Shown piece by piece: positions 10,631 through 23,748 of a stretch of DNA of 64,000 nucleotides; position 1 is the first letter of the stretch, and each line of letters begins with the position of its first letter. The translations under genes were made by a program, and so were the position numbers. This DNA comes from Paracamarosporium sp. OC-R06-R3. Its lineage: Eukaryota > Ascomycota > Dothideomycetes > Pleosporales > Didymosphaeriaceae. Below the pieces are notes generated by a model that did not search any database, was not told where the DNA came from, and saw only the letters and a program-made list of their open reading frames with translations. Location of the stretch: positions 409,670 through 473,669 of the forward strand of contig JACVRA010000181.1 of the NCBI GenBank assembly GCA_019828545.1, in the 5' to 3' direction.

Positions 10631-11410
10631 CTACTGGTTCTGCGGCGGTCCGTTACCCGCAGACTGCTGCTGCCCAGCGACCAAGCCGGTATAGTAGCCG
10701 GCATAGTACCAGGACATCATCAGGTTTTTCATATTCTCGTCTTGGACTGTCAAGATGTTAGAGATGTTTCATGCCAAGCGGCATGTTCTAGGCATTAGAT
10801 GTGCCGGGTATCCGGCTCCATCACTTACCTGATCCGAGAAGAGCCTGCGGCATCGAAGTTGAGAGACCTCCGTCATGCAGAGGTTCTGCTTGTGTCGCTT
10901 CTGCGCCCCTTTGGGCGACTGGTGTTGCTTGGTCCTAGATAGGGTAAGTTATCTTTCGGCATGGCGGTCGCAGCCTGTCTCGCGGCCTGTCAAAATGCCA
11001 AATCATACCTTTACGTGCACTGCACTCGGTCCACTTGAACCTTCACCATTGGTCTGTTCTTGCGGGAGCACGGAATCGGTAGCATCCGTGCTGGTGGTAG
11101 GATCTACGCCAGCCCGAGGCTCTTCTTCCAGCAGATCTCCATAGTCCCTGAAGCGGTTAGATGAGGGTCGAACATGCGATGAGCAACATACCCTCGCAGA
11201 TTTTTAAGCTCCTCTTCGGTTAGGACGTCCTCTAGCCGCTTGCCTGACTTTGAGATACTGTGGTATTTCTAGCTTTGATCAGAACACACGCTACAATATG
11301 CAGAAAGATAGAGAGCATACCTGGTATTCAGCTACTGCATCATCCCAGGAATTTATCAAGGCCGAATCGTCCCAAGCACTCCGGTCGTCAAGGCTAATGC
11401 CGGGCGCCAT
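10631..11410 (-). CDS. smn1: SMN-family (survival motor neuron-like) protein
   Basis: Five exons: 11410-11321, 11268-11192, 11147-11009, 10934-10829 and 10746-10631 (175 residues). Residues 11-40 carry the Gemin2-binding box of SMN proteins (SAWDDSALINSWDDAVAEYQ, then KYHS). Residues 146-162 carry the C-terminal YG box (LMMSWYYAGYYTG). The middle is acidic and low complexity. Like fission yeast Smn1 it lacks an obvious Tudor domain. SMN-Gemin2 assembles Sm rings on spliceosomal snRNAs in the cytoplasm. No single reading frame is long enough to reveal this gene, so it is easily missed. The frame closes exactly across all four introns. It diverges from the nucleolar RRM gene across a 294-bp shared promoter. 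Confidence 0.88.
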
Positions 11411-11704
11411 GGCGTCGTGTTGTAGATGCGTTGACGTTGGACAGGCCGTCAATGCTGACTGTCTATTGAATTATAGAAAGATTGAGACTATTATTCAGGT
11501 TTGTCTACGACTATCGAGTCAGAGCGTCGTCAAGTAGAGTTGAGGGTGAATATGCTCTATGAGGGTTAATGGCATCTGCCTTTCACCTTCGGTGGATCCT
11601 CGGCACGTGCTGGCCTTAGCGCCAAAAAAGTTGGTGGCTCGAGCTCCTTCCACGAACTTTTTCCCAGCTGCAAAACCACCACGCGACCAGCTACACCAAG
11701 CACA
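11411..11704. promoter_or_regulatory. Bidirectional promoter between SMN-like and RRM genes
   Basis: 294 bp between two divergent ATGs. Both genes act in RNA metabolism, so co-expression is plausible. No specific factor site was identified. Confidence 0.5.
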
Positions 11705-13465
11705 ATGGCTGTCTCCGAGGCTCAAAGCAAGAAGCGCAAAGGTATGTAATAGTCCATTGTGCCCTGTGTTATTCGTGATCACTCAATGCAGTGTCGAAAC
11801 TTCGACTTCTACGCAAGTATTCACTGTGCTAATCTGCTACCCTCAGGCGCAACCGACTCCCAACCTAAAGCGAAGAAAGCGCGCAAATCGGATGATGTCG
11901 CTACAACAAGAACCACACGCAAGCAAGCGGCTGACCTTGTTTCCAACGAAGGAACCTCCTCGCCGGTGGAAGTTGTAAAGTCCAAGAAGACTAGGAAGAG
12001 CAAGGCTACCGAGCCTGCCGATGCCGAAGTTGTCGACGCGATAGAGGAGGTGGTTGCTGTGAGCGAAAAGCCTGCGAAAAAGGCAAAGAAAGGGAAGAAG
12101 CAGGTCGAGACCGAATCTCCTGCAACAGAGGATATTGTTCAAACCGTTGTTGCTGCTGCGGAAGAACAGAAGCCAAAGAAGGAGAAGAAGTCAAAAAAGG
12201 CGAAGAAAACAGACGTTGACGAAGAGCCAGTGGCGGAGCCCGTAGCAGAGGAGGTCTCTATAACGGTAGTGGAAAAGAAACCAAAGAAGGGAAAGAAGTC
12301 GAAGAAGCAGGAGGAGCCTGTTGTAGAGGTCGAGGAGGTAACTGTTGCGGAAGATGACGAGCAGAGCAACGACGCAGATGACGATGAGGCTCTGGATGAC
12401 CAGACGGCAGCTCTGCTCGCTGGATTCGAGAGTGACCGCGACGAGAGTGATTTGGAGAAGGAAGATGAAGATTTCGATGAGGATGCTCTCCCCGAAATGG
12501 GCAAGGAGATCAGCAAGAAGAAGCGCAAGGAATTGGAGAAGGCGCGCAAAGACGCTGAGCCTGGTGTCATCTACCTTGGGTGAGCTTTCCGGTGTTCCCG
12601 AGGACTCATTATTCAATGGTCATCGGTTGTAGTTTGGTCTGCTAACGTTCCACAGTCGCATCCCCCATGGTTTCTTTGAGCCTCAAATGAAGAAGTACTT
12701 CAGCCAATTCGGTACAGTTACTCGCCTGCGCCTTTCCCGCAACAAGAAAACGGGAGCCTCGAAGCACTACGCTTTCATCGAATTCTCGAACGGCGAAGTC
12801 GCGGATATTGTCGCCAAAACTATGCACAACTACCTAATGTTTGGACATATTCTGCAATGTCGTACCGTCCCGCCTGAGCAGATCCATCCCGAACTGTTCA
12901 AGGGCGCAAATGAGCGTTTCAAGGTCGATCCACGGAACCAAAAGGAAGGCTCTGCTCTGGCTCGGGGCGCAACTCGGGATGTATGGGAAAAACGAGTGAA
13001 GAGGGAGAACAAGAAGCGTGCTGGCAAGGCCAAGGCGATGTTGGAAGAGTTCGGCTACGAGTTCAACGCACCTCCTGTTAAGTCCGTCGATTCGGTACCC
13101 ACGAAGACCGCTGCCGTAGAGGATGGCCCCGCTCAGCCGTTATTAACCCAGGGAGAGGTGAGTCACTCCAGAGCTTCAAGGTGCGAGCAAGAAACTAATT
13201 ACAATTCCAGGCTGATGCTGAGCCTGAGGCTGATGCTGTTGCTCCTGTTGAAAAGGTTCCTGTTAAGAAGAGCAAAGCATCCAAGGACAAGAAGCGCAAG
13301 TCAGATGTTGTGCCGGAGGCCGCTGAGGAACCTGAAGTACCAGCTCCCAAGTCTAAGAAGGTGAAGAAGGAGCCGCAAGCACAGGCCGATGCCGTCGCAG
13401 ACAAGAAGCGCAAGGTATCTCAAACCGGCGCGGGCACTAAGAAGACAAAGAAAGCCAAAGCGTGA
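11705..13465 (+). CDS. Nucleolar RRM protein, NIFK/Nop15 family
   Basis: Four exons: 11705-11741, 11847-12579, 12656-13157 and 13211-13465 (508 residues). Residues 1-250 are Lys/Glu/Ala-rich with many nuclear/nucleolar-type basic runs (KKAKKGKK). A single RRM lies at about 253-330. RNP2 is VIYLGRIP, the exon 2/3 join falls just after it, and RNP1 is HYAFIEF. A conserved basic helical extension follows (DVWEKRVKRENKKRAGKAKAMLEEFGYEF), the signature of yeast Nop15 and human NIFK. The tail returns to Lys-rich low complexity. Family members bind pre-60S particles and are needed for 27S pre-rRNA processing. It is longer than yeast Nop15 (about 220 residues) because of the disordered ends, which is usual in filamentous fungi. 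Confidence 0.9.
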
Positions 13466-14146
13466 GGGTTGTTAGTTCTCTAGCATGATGGGAAAGGTTG
13501 CAGTGCCCTGCTATCACCTCAGAACAGGTAGTATGATAGCAGTCAAGGTTCAATTTGAGCCTGGCTCGTCCTGTGTAATTTCGCATCACGTTCCCAGCTT
13601 GGAACAAGTCAGCCGTGGGAGATATATTTGGTGTGTCGTGGAGATCATAGCATAGCTGCTGGCGTAGGCGACGTGTTTACCATGATAAAAATTCATATTG
13701 TTCACAGTGTCTATTCTTTCTTATTTGTCACGTTCAAAACTTGTTGCTCTACGTTCTAGAATGCGTTGATCAGTTTGCAATAATATCGCATACTTCGGAC
13801 AGAAGACCCAGCCTTCTAGAAGTGATGCTACAGATGGCGAATACCCCAAGTTGCTTATCAGATTCACAAACAACAACGAGCGCTTAACAGGTCCCTATTC
13901 TTGGCTTCGTTGGTTACTCCGAAAGTATCAAGAAGATACATGAACAAAAACACAAGGAAACGCTCCAATTCCAATGCTATAAAGCTCCGCTCAAGTGGCA
14001 TACGATTATCTTCCCATTTCTGAACGAGCTACTAAGCTCTCAACTTCGCTTCAACGTCCTCACTCATTACCTTCCTCGATCTGAATGGCTTAGACATTAG
14101 CGTGAATGTGCCCGATATATATGGGCAATGGTCCAACCACGTAGGC
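13466..14146. other. Convergent intergenic region
   Basis: 680 bp between the 3' ends of the RRM and BTB genes. No gene seen on either strand. Confidence 0.5.
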
Positions 14147-14994
14147 CTAGTCCGCCTTCTCCATTTTGGACTCGCTCTTATCTTCGTCCTCTTCAGTTAC
14201 CTGAGGCTCAGGCTCCTTGTACTCTGAATGGTCTTTAAACTTGAATTTTACTCCGTTACTCTTCAACGACCCCCTGAGCCTCTGCATAACACGGAACAAG
14301 AATTCTTTAGGCAAGTCATCAATGTCCACTTGTGACTCTCCATCGGACAGATCTGTGTCCGTCCAATTCCCACAGTGTCCGTCGACCAGGACTTCAAGCA
14401 TGGGGCTGTTCTGCGGCAGAATTTCGTACGCATAAATCACGGTTTTATACCAGGGTGCTCGAGTAGAGAGCGTTTTTATGGCCACACTAAGGCTTGCTTT
14501 CTTGAATTCCGGAGCTAGCAATCGATCAGCGAGGACGTAGCAGCGGACAATCTTGTCGCAGCAACTATTCTTTGGGCCGGAGGTCTCGGGAAAAAGCTCC
14601 TCCCAGTCGTTCGGGGGTGGCAGACTGTTCCGATAGAGCCAGCAGACGAACATAGCAAATATACCTGTAATAGCACCACGATGAGAGGTTGCAGTGTAGA
14701 TGATGGATGAAGGTGGCCTACAATGCTGAATATCATCGAGCACTACGACTCCATCTTGGGCCGATGCAAATACAGGATTGCCGAGAGCGCCCCGGAAGAA
14801 CCCCGAATGCTTTAATAGCAAAGCCTTGTGGATATTATACGCCTTCGCCTCAGGTCCAACTTTGACAACAACAGTCGGTCCACTGAAAGCGTCAATGTAT
14901 CTGATCACACGTTAGAATCTATAAGGTGCTTGAAGCATGATGATGATCTCAATTACTCCTCAGATTCGGTGTTGCTGGATTCCTCGTCCGTCAT
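14147..14994 (-). CDS. BTB/POZ-domain protein
   Basis: Proposed exons 14994-14957, 14900-14722 and 14664-14147 (244 residues). Exon 1 gives an acidic start (MTDEESSNTESEE) and splices at GTAATT...CTAAC...CAG into YIDAFSGPTVVVKV. This opens a fungal BTB fold: IHKALLLKHSGFFRGAL, then FAMFVCWLY. The second intron (57 nt, GTAGGC...TTACAG) is a multiple of three with no stop, so retention would add 19 residues within the BTB fold. Removal gives the better family match. The tail is acidic/Lys-rich. Such stand-alone fungal BTB proteins may be cullin-3 adaptors or self-association modules. The target is unknown. An alternative start at 14908 (MIRYIDAF) is possible. Confidence 0.78.
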
Positions 14995-16161
14995 GTTGAA
15001 ACTATAGAGTTGTTGAGCCCAGGAATATGTGACGAACAGGTGTTGTCAATTGAGGGAGCTTCATATGACGCCCATAGAATGTTATCCTGAATGACTTTGG
15101 AGCACCAACGGAAAGAGCCTTAAAAGCAAATCCACTGATATTATAAGAGGGAGTTCGTATTTAATGAGCGAACAGCCACAACGCACGGATCACTGTGGCT
15201 GTTGACTGACTGAACATATGAGCCCCTTCGTGCAGGCAGCAGGCGGTTACCAAGAGGCTAGAGGAGGGCTAGTCGTTTTAGGAAAAACCACGACTCAGAG
15301 ATCTCTCTGGAAGCCTGAGTTAAGAGACATGCTTTAGACCCAGGATCGATACTCCGCACCCTATATCGTAATTTTGCGATTCCGGATGGACCAAGCACCA
15401 ACCACTATCTCTTCGGCGTTCTAGAGATCTACTTGTACGCTCCACGTTTTCGAATTGGCTCTGCATCTTCCATAGCTCATCCGGGAATTGCAAAACTGTG
15501 TCATGGGATCCTCCTCACTTGTTACTTTTCTACTCGGGCTCCGTTCTCGGAGGTTATCTCTACCTCATGAATATTCTCGGAGGGGACTCCACCCAGAAGA
15601 GAGTTACCTCTGAGAGTAAAGTACACAATTTCACAAATCGGAGTTGATCTCCGACTTCATCGAATTCATTCTTGTGTTCTTCTGGCAATCGAGTACCCTG
15701 GACCCCAAGCCCCTTACAAACTCTACGGTATCACACTCTGACACTTATCCTATCTAACTCTTATCTTCCGAATTCTAAACACATCTAACCCTGCTAAATT
15801 CTAACCCTGATTCTATCTTAGAACGTTTTTAAGAACGTGTTTGAAACAGATTTAGTAAATATTCAGCACAGGGTTAGGTCGGGGTAGATGAGCGTCTGTC
15901 ACCTACTTAGGCTCAAGCTGGATCAGCCGAGATAAGAAGGAGAGTCATATGGGTATCTCCTAACTTCTGATAAATCTACAAGTATGGAGCTTAACGCTGA
16001 AGTGTTGTTTCCCAAGCGCGCAATAAGACCTCCTACAGTCAAATATAATGATACCACTCAGCGAATGGCGACATATAGAGATACGCACCAATATAACTTT
16101 AATAGCTAAGTTGACCCATCTGTAACCACAATCAATGTACATTTCGGATCATGCGTAACTA
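14995..16161. other. Intergenic, no gene seen
   Basis: About 1.17 kb. CTAAC-like and CCTAAC-like words recur near 15750-15830 without forming a regular array. No frame has family likeness. Confidence 0.4.
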
Positions 16162-16704
16162 CTACTCACATTTCGTGCCACTACCACCAACACCCGCACC
16201 TCTACCTCCATAGTTGACCTCCCTATATCTTCCCAACAAATCCGGTCTCACGAACAACACATAGCATCTCCACAACAACGGTGGTGCTAGCAGCCCAATG
16301 CTCCCAAGCGCAACTCTTGTGCTCAATGCCGCATTACTGCCTCCCTTCGCCGCCTCCACGGCAAGAATTGGAATCAACAAAGCCTCTCCGATACCTAACA
16401 GTAGATACGTCGGCCTGCGAGATTCGATCCCATTGCGGGTGTTACTAGCGCCAGCCAGCAACGCAGAAGTCAAGCCTCCCACGACGACACCACCGAAGAG
16501 GCGTGCAAAGAGAATGGAAGCAGGATTGATGTCAGAGGACCGCAGAAGGAGTAGGGACAGTATCAAGCGTGTGTTGGTGATGAGTGGGATGGTGAAGAGG
16601 TTCGCGATGGCCTCGAGGAGAAAGGCTTTCCGGATGGTGGAGCCATTTTGGTTGGGGTCCGGTATGATTTTGGGATTGCTTGCTGGGGATTTGGAGGATG
16701 GCAT
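16162..16704 (-). CDS. Small predicted membrane protein
   Basis: 180 residues if translation starts at MPSSKSPASNPK. The frame stays open upstream to 16893, but that part looks like leader sequence. After a polar N-terminus there are about four hydrophobic segments (AIANLFTIPLI...LILSLLLL, ASILFARLFGGVVVGGLTSALL, TYLLLGIGEALLIPILAVEA, ALGSIGLLAPPLLW). A short polar, Gly-rich tail follows. This layout is that of an integral membrane protein of a type common and uncharacterised in ascomycetes. I do not recognise a named family or an active-site motif. Intronless. Confidence 0.65.
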   Translation of the reverse strand: MPSSKSPASNPKIIPDPNQNGSTIRKAFLLEAIANLFTIPLITNTRLILSLLLLRSSDINPASILFARLFGGVVVGGLTSALLAGASNTRNGIESRRPTYLLLGIGEALLIPILAVEAAKGGSNAALSTRVALGSIGLLAPPLLWRCYVLFVRPDLLGRYREVNYGGRGAGVGGSGTKCE

Positions 16705-17922
16705 TGTTAAGTATCGGAGTATTATAGGTTCAAGGGATGGAATAAAGATGTATATCGTGTTGATGAGGTTTGGGTAGATATTCGTGAGATGTAGTTGTGC
16801 TGGTAAGTCTGACGTCATGTTGTATTTGTTTAGGAGTAGAGATGACCATTTGTAGCTATGTGATCCATGTAAGAACATATCGGTCATATCCAAAGCAACG
16901 AATAAGGAACGAGAAGGAAGGTATGTGTCAAGAGCGAATGAAAAATTTTAGAAGTATGGAGTCAGTTGTAGGCACACCTGTACTTGCGTTTCGCTCTCTA
17001 ATTCGACTCATTTTATCCACCGCGGCCAGAACAATAGGTGGAATTGTTGATAGCCTAGCCATCCTCGCAATGCCTCTTTGCATGCCTAGGCATGTACGAA
17101 AGAACTCGATTGTATTGACTATTCAGCCTGAGTGACCTCAGCGCTGTGACCAGACATTCAATAAAAACGAGTTCCTTCGTATAGTCTGGCGTGAAGATCA
17201 ACATCTTAGGGACCCTGATATAATATGAATGCTGTCGTCTCAGTTGGTTCTATCGCATCTATTGCCAGTTGAGCGATGTGGCTTAACGGCGCATACACAG
17301 TTCAGGGAACCGTTTGTAGTGTCGATCGCTATTAACCTCAATAACGTCCTCCAGCCTCAGCAAAGGCTGGTAAGATGCTGGAACCAAATATACGTAGTGG
17401 AATGTAACCTCTGCTGATTCCCAGGATATCACAGGAGCCCAAAAAGGGATCTCCAAACCGGGCGCCCAGCCATGGGCCTAGTCTCTTCTACGCTCAGCGC
17501 GAAAACAACCTCGTGACTGAGACTCGAGGCTGCCGTAAGTAGTGTTTGTAAGCTGGCGGTCTGTCTGAAGAAGAGAAGAGGGCACAGGGAAAATTCGGAG
17601 TTTTGATGGACGTCAAAGCATGGACCAGGCGCTAGGCCTCATGAGGCCTGGAGCTTGCCGAACCTCAATCTGGCCGCATGGGCTCTGGTCACCGAATCCA
17701 CTCGACTGTGGTTTGGCTTTGGGGCACGTTGCAACAACTTCCTGCACCTGCTGCAGCCTTGAGACGTCCGAGCCGTAGTCGTCGTATTTATTCAACCCCT
17801 CGACTCGCACCCTACGACTCCCTCCGCACCTCCACGCCTGCCCCGCGAATTCGAATTGTGGGCGCCGCTTGGTCCCACCACAGCCCACACGTACTTCCTA
17901 CACATACTCTACATCAGACACC
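16705..17922. other. Intergenic, includes SEC23 promoter
   Basis: 1.2 kb between divergent genes. Frames on the plus strand at 16797-17135 have no domain. The CA/CT-rich stretch at about 17860-17920 precedes the SEC23 ATG. Confidence 0.4.
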
Positions 17923-20451
<2,529 letters not shown>

Positions 20452-20934
20452 TGGACGAGTGCGATAGACGATTTTGTTGGTGGGATGGTCTATGAATTCT
20501 AGAGTTGTGGCTAGCGAGACAAAGGGTGCATTTTACGATGGTTCCGATATCATGTGTGGGTGGCGGACACGCCTTGAGTTTAGCCAAAATATCTTATTCA
20601 CTGCTTTTGCTGTGTTTCTGGGGGCTGTGAGCAGATGTCTGTGCAAGCTTATGTGCGTTTGAGAGAGATTTCTATGTACGTGTTCACGTGAAGGGATGCA
20701 GCATTCCCACCTTGAAATTAACATCTTCAGGCGAGGATCACATCCTCAGATATGTTTAATCTCAGCATAGGTGCGGGAGCTATTCTGCTAGTGTTTGAGT
20801 GGAGGCCATGGCCCTCAAGGCATTTATGCGTCCCTCCTAATCATAGATTCTACCTCCTCCAACCCAATAGTACATACCCAGACTTAATGTGATATAAAGA
20901 CATACATATTATACAACCCGATGAACCAATGCGT
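20452..20934. other. Convergent intergenic region
   Basis: 483 bp of 3' flank shared by SEC23 and the heme lyase gene. No gene seen. Confidence 0.5.
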
Positions 20935-21720
20935 TTACAACCCAATGAACCTGAATGCACGTGTCTTCACGCCTTCCCAACTGTTCAGCTTCGGCCTCAC
21001 ATCGAGGTAGAAATTCAACTCTTTGCCGGCCCGCCCCTCGTCCTTCCCAGCATAAAAATCAATCACGTATTCAACCTTCGTCCCGCACCGATCAACAACC
21101 CAGTCGTGCCTATCAAACGGAGGTTTATATCCGAGAAGCGTATTGAACCGCGCGCGGGGAGTAAGAGAAGTAGCAAGGCCAGAGAAAGAAGCCAGACGCG
21201 GACCGCCGCATGCATCGCTTCCCCGACCCTTCTCCCATTCCTTGATTTCCTTCCATGCGCGCTCGTTGACGGCGTTGTGGATGGGCACGATGGTGCGCAT
21301 GTCTGTTTCGTTGGGGTCGTACGACTTGCGCTTCATGGCGTCGAAGAACATTTGCTCGCTGGGGTAGATCCAGTTTCCCGTTTTCTTGTCGGCGCCGGTG
21401 TCTTTCTCGCTGTTTGCTGGGCGGGCGCTTTCGGAAGGCGCGGCGTCGGGGACTGCGCGAGGTATCGTGCTGATCTCGCGGTCCGTGCCGAGCTTGCGTA
21501 TTGAGTCGAGGACCCCAGGCGTGTGTGGTGAGGTGGATTGTGATTGTTCCATGGCGGAGGAGTCGCAGCCGGGGGTTGCGAGGGGCGCGGCATGTGGTGG
21601 TGTTGGTGGTTGTGAGGGGTTGGCTTTTTTGGCTTGCGCGAGCCATGCTTCGCGGGTCTTGTGGTCGACGGGGCATGCCGCTGCGGGGTCTGAGTCTTGT
21701 GATGCCATCGTGGACGGCAT
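20935..21720 (-). CDS. Holocytochrome c/c1 synthase (heme lyase)
   Basis: 261 residues from MPSTMASQDS. A Met four codons later is an alternative start, and the frame is open up to 21870. A CPV heme-regulatory-type motif lies at residues 16-18 (ACPVDHKTREAWL). A Pro/Ser-rich linker, DREISTIPR and WIYPSEQMFFDAMKRK follow, then the catalytic heme-contact segment IHNAVNERAWKEI and the C-terminal PPFDRHDWVVDR...VEYVIDFYAG. These enzymes sit on the intermembrane-space face of the inner mitochondrial membrane and join heme covalently to CXXCH. The N-terminal wording resembles the cytochrome c1 type (yeast Cyt2) more than Cyc3, but I would not fix the substrate without an alignment. Divergent from MVD1. 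Confidence 0.93.
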   Translation of the reverse strand: MPSTMASQDSDPAAACPVDHKTREAWLAQAKKANPSQPPTPPHAAPLATPGCDSSAMEQSQSTSPHTPGVLDSIRKLGTDREISTIPRAVPDAAPSESARPANSEKDTGADKKTGNWIYPSEQMFFDAMKRKSYDPNETDMRTIVPIHNAVNERAWKEIKEWEKGRGSDACGGPRLASFSGLATSLTPRARFNTLLGYKPPFDRHDWVVDRCGTKVEYVIDFYAGKDEGRAGKELNFYLDVRPKLNSWEGVKTRAFRFIGL

Positions 21721-22082
21721 GTGTCGTATTGCGGACCTCCGAGCGAAGTATGCGATGAGGTCTTCGAAAAGTTGAGCTTGGGCCACGGAGGTCGGAAGTC
21801 TGCTGCGCTGTGATTGGTTGCTGGGAGAAGAACGCCAGTTCACCGCTTTCGAGGGGTATTTCTTGGGCAATTCCTCGATTTAGGGGCTGTGGTTTTTCTG
21901 GTCTTCTTGAGAGCCTTTTCCTTGTCGTTGATCTGAAGAACTTGGTTTCTGCTTGGTTCGTTAAGCCCTTCCACCCCGGACTATCCCACCAAGTCCCTGC
22001 ATAAACAAAAAATCCACTGACCCCACCAAACAGTCCCTCGCCCTCTGCTCTACTGATTCAGAAGTACTACCAAACCACCACC
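21721..22082. promoter_or_regulatory. Divergent promoter, heme lyase / MVD1
   Basis: 362 bp between the two ATGs. The stretch just before MVD1 is CA/CT-rich. No specific sites identified. Confidence 0.45.
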
Positions 22083-23273
22083 ATGTCGGAAGTTTACCGC
22101 GCCAGTACGACCGCTCCGGTCAACATTGCCGTAATCAAATATTGGGGGAAACGGGACCCTAAACTCAACCTTCCCACGAACTCGTCCCTCTCCGTAACCC
22201 TTTCACAAGCCGACCTCCGCACCCACACCACCGCCTCCTGCTCCTCCAAATACCAGAAAGAAGACACGCTGCTTCTCAATGGCAACGTACAAGACGTTTC
22301 AGGCGCCAGGACGCAAGCCTGCTTCAGGGAACTGCGTGCTCTCCGTAAGCAGCTCGAAGACTCGGACTCATCGCTCCCTAAGCTCTCCGAACTACCCCTC
22401 AAGATCGTCAGCGAGAACAACTTCCCCACAGCCGCCGGCCTCGCCAGTTCCGCCGCGGGCTTCGCGGCCCTCGTAAGAGCCATCGCAGATCTCTACGAAC
22501 TTCCCTCCTCCCCCACCGACCTCTCCCGCATCGCTCGCCAAGGCTCCGGCTCTGCATGCAGGAGTCTGTTCGGCGGCTACGTCGGCTGGGAACAAGGGTC
22601 CGCAGCAGACGGCAGCGACAGCGTAGCGTTCCAGGTAGCGCCGGCCTCGCACTGGCCCAACATGCGCGCCGTCATCCTGGTCGTGTCCGCCGCAAAGAAG
22701 GGCATATCCTCAACCACAGGCATGCAAACCACGGTCGCGACGTCGTCCCTCTTCGCCGCGCGCGCAAAGGAGATCGTCCCCCGCAGGATGGCCGAGATGC
22801 AGAAAGCCATCCAGGACAAGGACTTTGAGACGTTCGGTAAGGTTACCATGGTGGACAGCAACAGCTTCCACGCTACCTGCCTGGACACGTATCCCCCTAT
22901 CTTCTACCTCAATGATGTATCTAGGGCGGCGGTCAAGGTTGTCGAGAGCATCAATGCGGCGGCCGGAAAGATCATCGCGGCGTACACGTTCGATGCCGGG
23001 CCAAACGCCGTCGTGTACTACCTCGCTGAGCACGAGAAGGAGATTGCCGGGGTGTTCAAGGCGGTGCTTGGGGACAAAGAAGGCTGGAAGAACGAGCGGG
23101 GCGACAACGTGGAGAAGAACGATGCCGCGCTGGAGAAGATGAAGGAGGAGGTTGGCGTGGCGGTGGATCTGCTGAGGGACGGTGTCAGCAGGGTCATCCT
23201 GACGGGTGTGGGGGAGGGCCCGTTGAAGACGGAGGAGATCTTGATTAATGAGTTGGGTGAGCCCGTTGCGTAG
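22083..23273 (+). CDS. MVD1: Diphosphomevalonate decarboxylase
   Basis: 396 residues, intronless, the same length as yeast Mvd1/Erg19. The start SEVYRASTTAPVNIAVIKYWGKRD is the family N-terminus. SVTLSQADLRTHTT follows, and the GHMP-kinase phosphate loop is PTAAGLASSAAGFAAL. RQGSGSACRSLFGGYV and AYTFDAGPNAVVYYL are also conserved. It converts mevalonate 5-diphosphate to isopentenyl diphosphate with ATP, the last step of the mevalonate route to sterols and other isoprenoids, in the cytosol. The Asp of DAGPNA and the Lys of KYWGKRD are in their expected places, so activity is expected. This is a core gene with no link to the polyketide cluster. Confidence 0.97.
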   Translation: MSEVYRASTTAPVNIAVIKYWGKRDPKLNLPTNSSLSVTLSQADLRTHTTASCSSKYQKEDTLLLNGNVQDVSGARTQACFRELRALRKQLEDSDSSLPKLSELPLKIVSENNFPTAAGLASSAAGFAALVRAIADLYELPSSPTDLSRIARQGSGSACRSLFGGYVGWEQGSAADGSDSVAFQVAPASHWPNMRAVILVVSAAKKGISSTTGMQTTVATSSLFAARAKEIVPRRMAEMQKAIQDKDFETFGKVTMVDSNSFHATCLDTYPPIFYLNDVSRAAVKVVESINAAAGKIIAAYTFDAGPNAVVYYLAEHEKEIAGVFKAVLGDKEGWKNERGDNVEKNDAALEKMKEEVGVAVDLLRDGVSRVILTGVGEGPLKTEEILINELGEPVA

Positions 23274-23748
23274 GTGGTGTGCGGCGGGACGCGCATGTCT
23301 GGAGAAGATACCCTGGGTACAAAGAAGTAGCATTGCATGCCGTGCTCGCATGGCTATATTTATTACCGTATATACGAACGTTCTTAGCATTAATATACAG
23401 TGTCTGCTAGATATCTTCGACTTTGAGCCGCCACAGATGGCCACCATAATAACGTGGTGAGCTCAGTATGTCTAGAATGGGTGGTATGCTGCAGAAAGTA
23501 CTTCCTGCGCCGAACATCTGGTCATTTAAATAGGGAACGAGATAACCACAATGGCAAGGAACCTTGGGAGGCATCACTGCTCGTATTACAGCTGGCTACA
23601 ACAACCGTGCCCGAAGAACTTCTGTCTGTTACTGTCCCCAACCTCCCCAAAAGAACTACCGCAATTGACGCCCAAACGCCGTGGTATCGGTGTTTAACAA
23701 ATGGAAATGCTCATGCAAGATACATAAAGTCTTCAGCCAAGACTACAA
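23274..23748. other. Convergent intergenic region
   Basis: 475 bp between the 3' ends of MVD1 and the syntaxin gene. No gene seen. Confidence 0.5.

Noticed and set aside
12139..12616. Ser- and Leu-rich minus-strand frames opposite the RRM gene
   Set aside because: They are the reverse complement of the Lys/Glu-rich coding sequence, a usual artefact of codon composition.
16797..17135. 112-codon plus-strand frame
   Set aside because: No domain, and it overlaps the upstream leader of the membrane-protein gene antisense.
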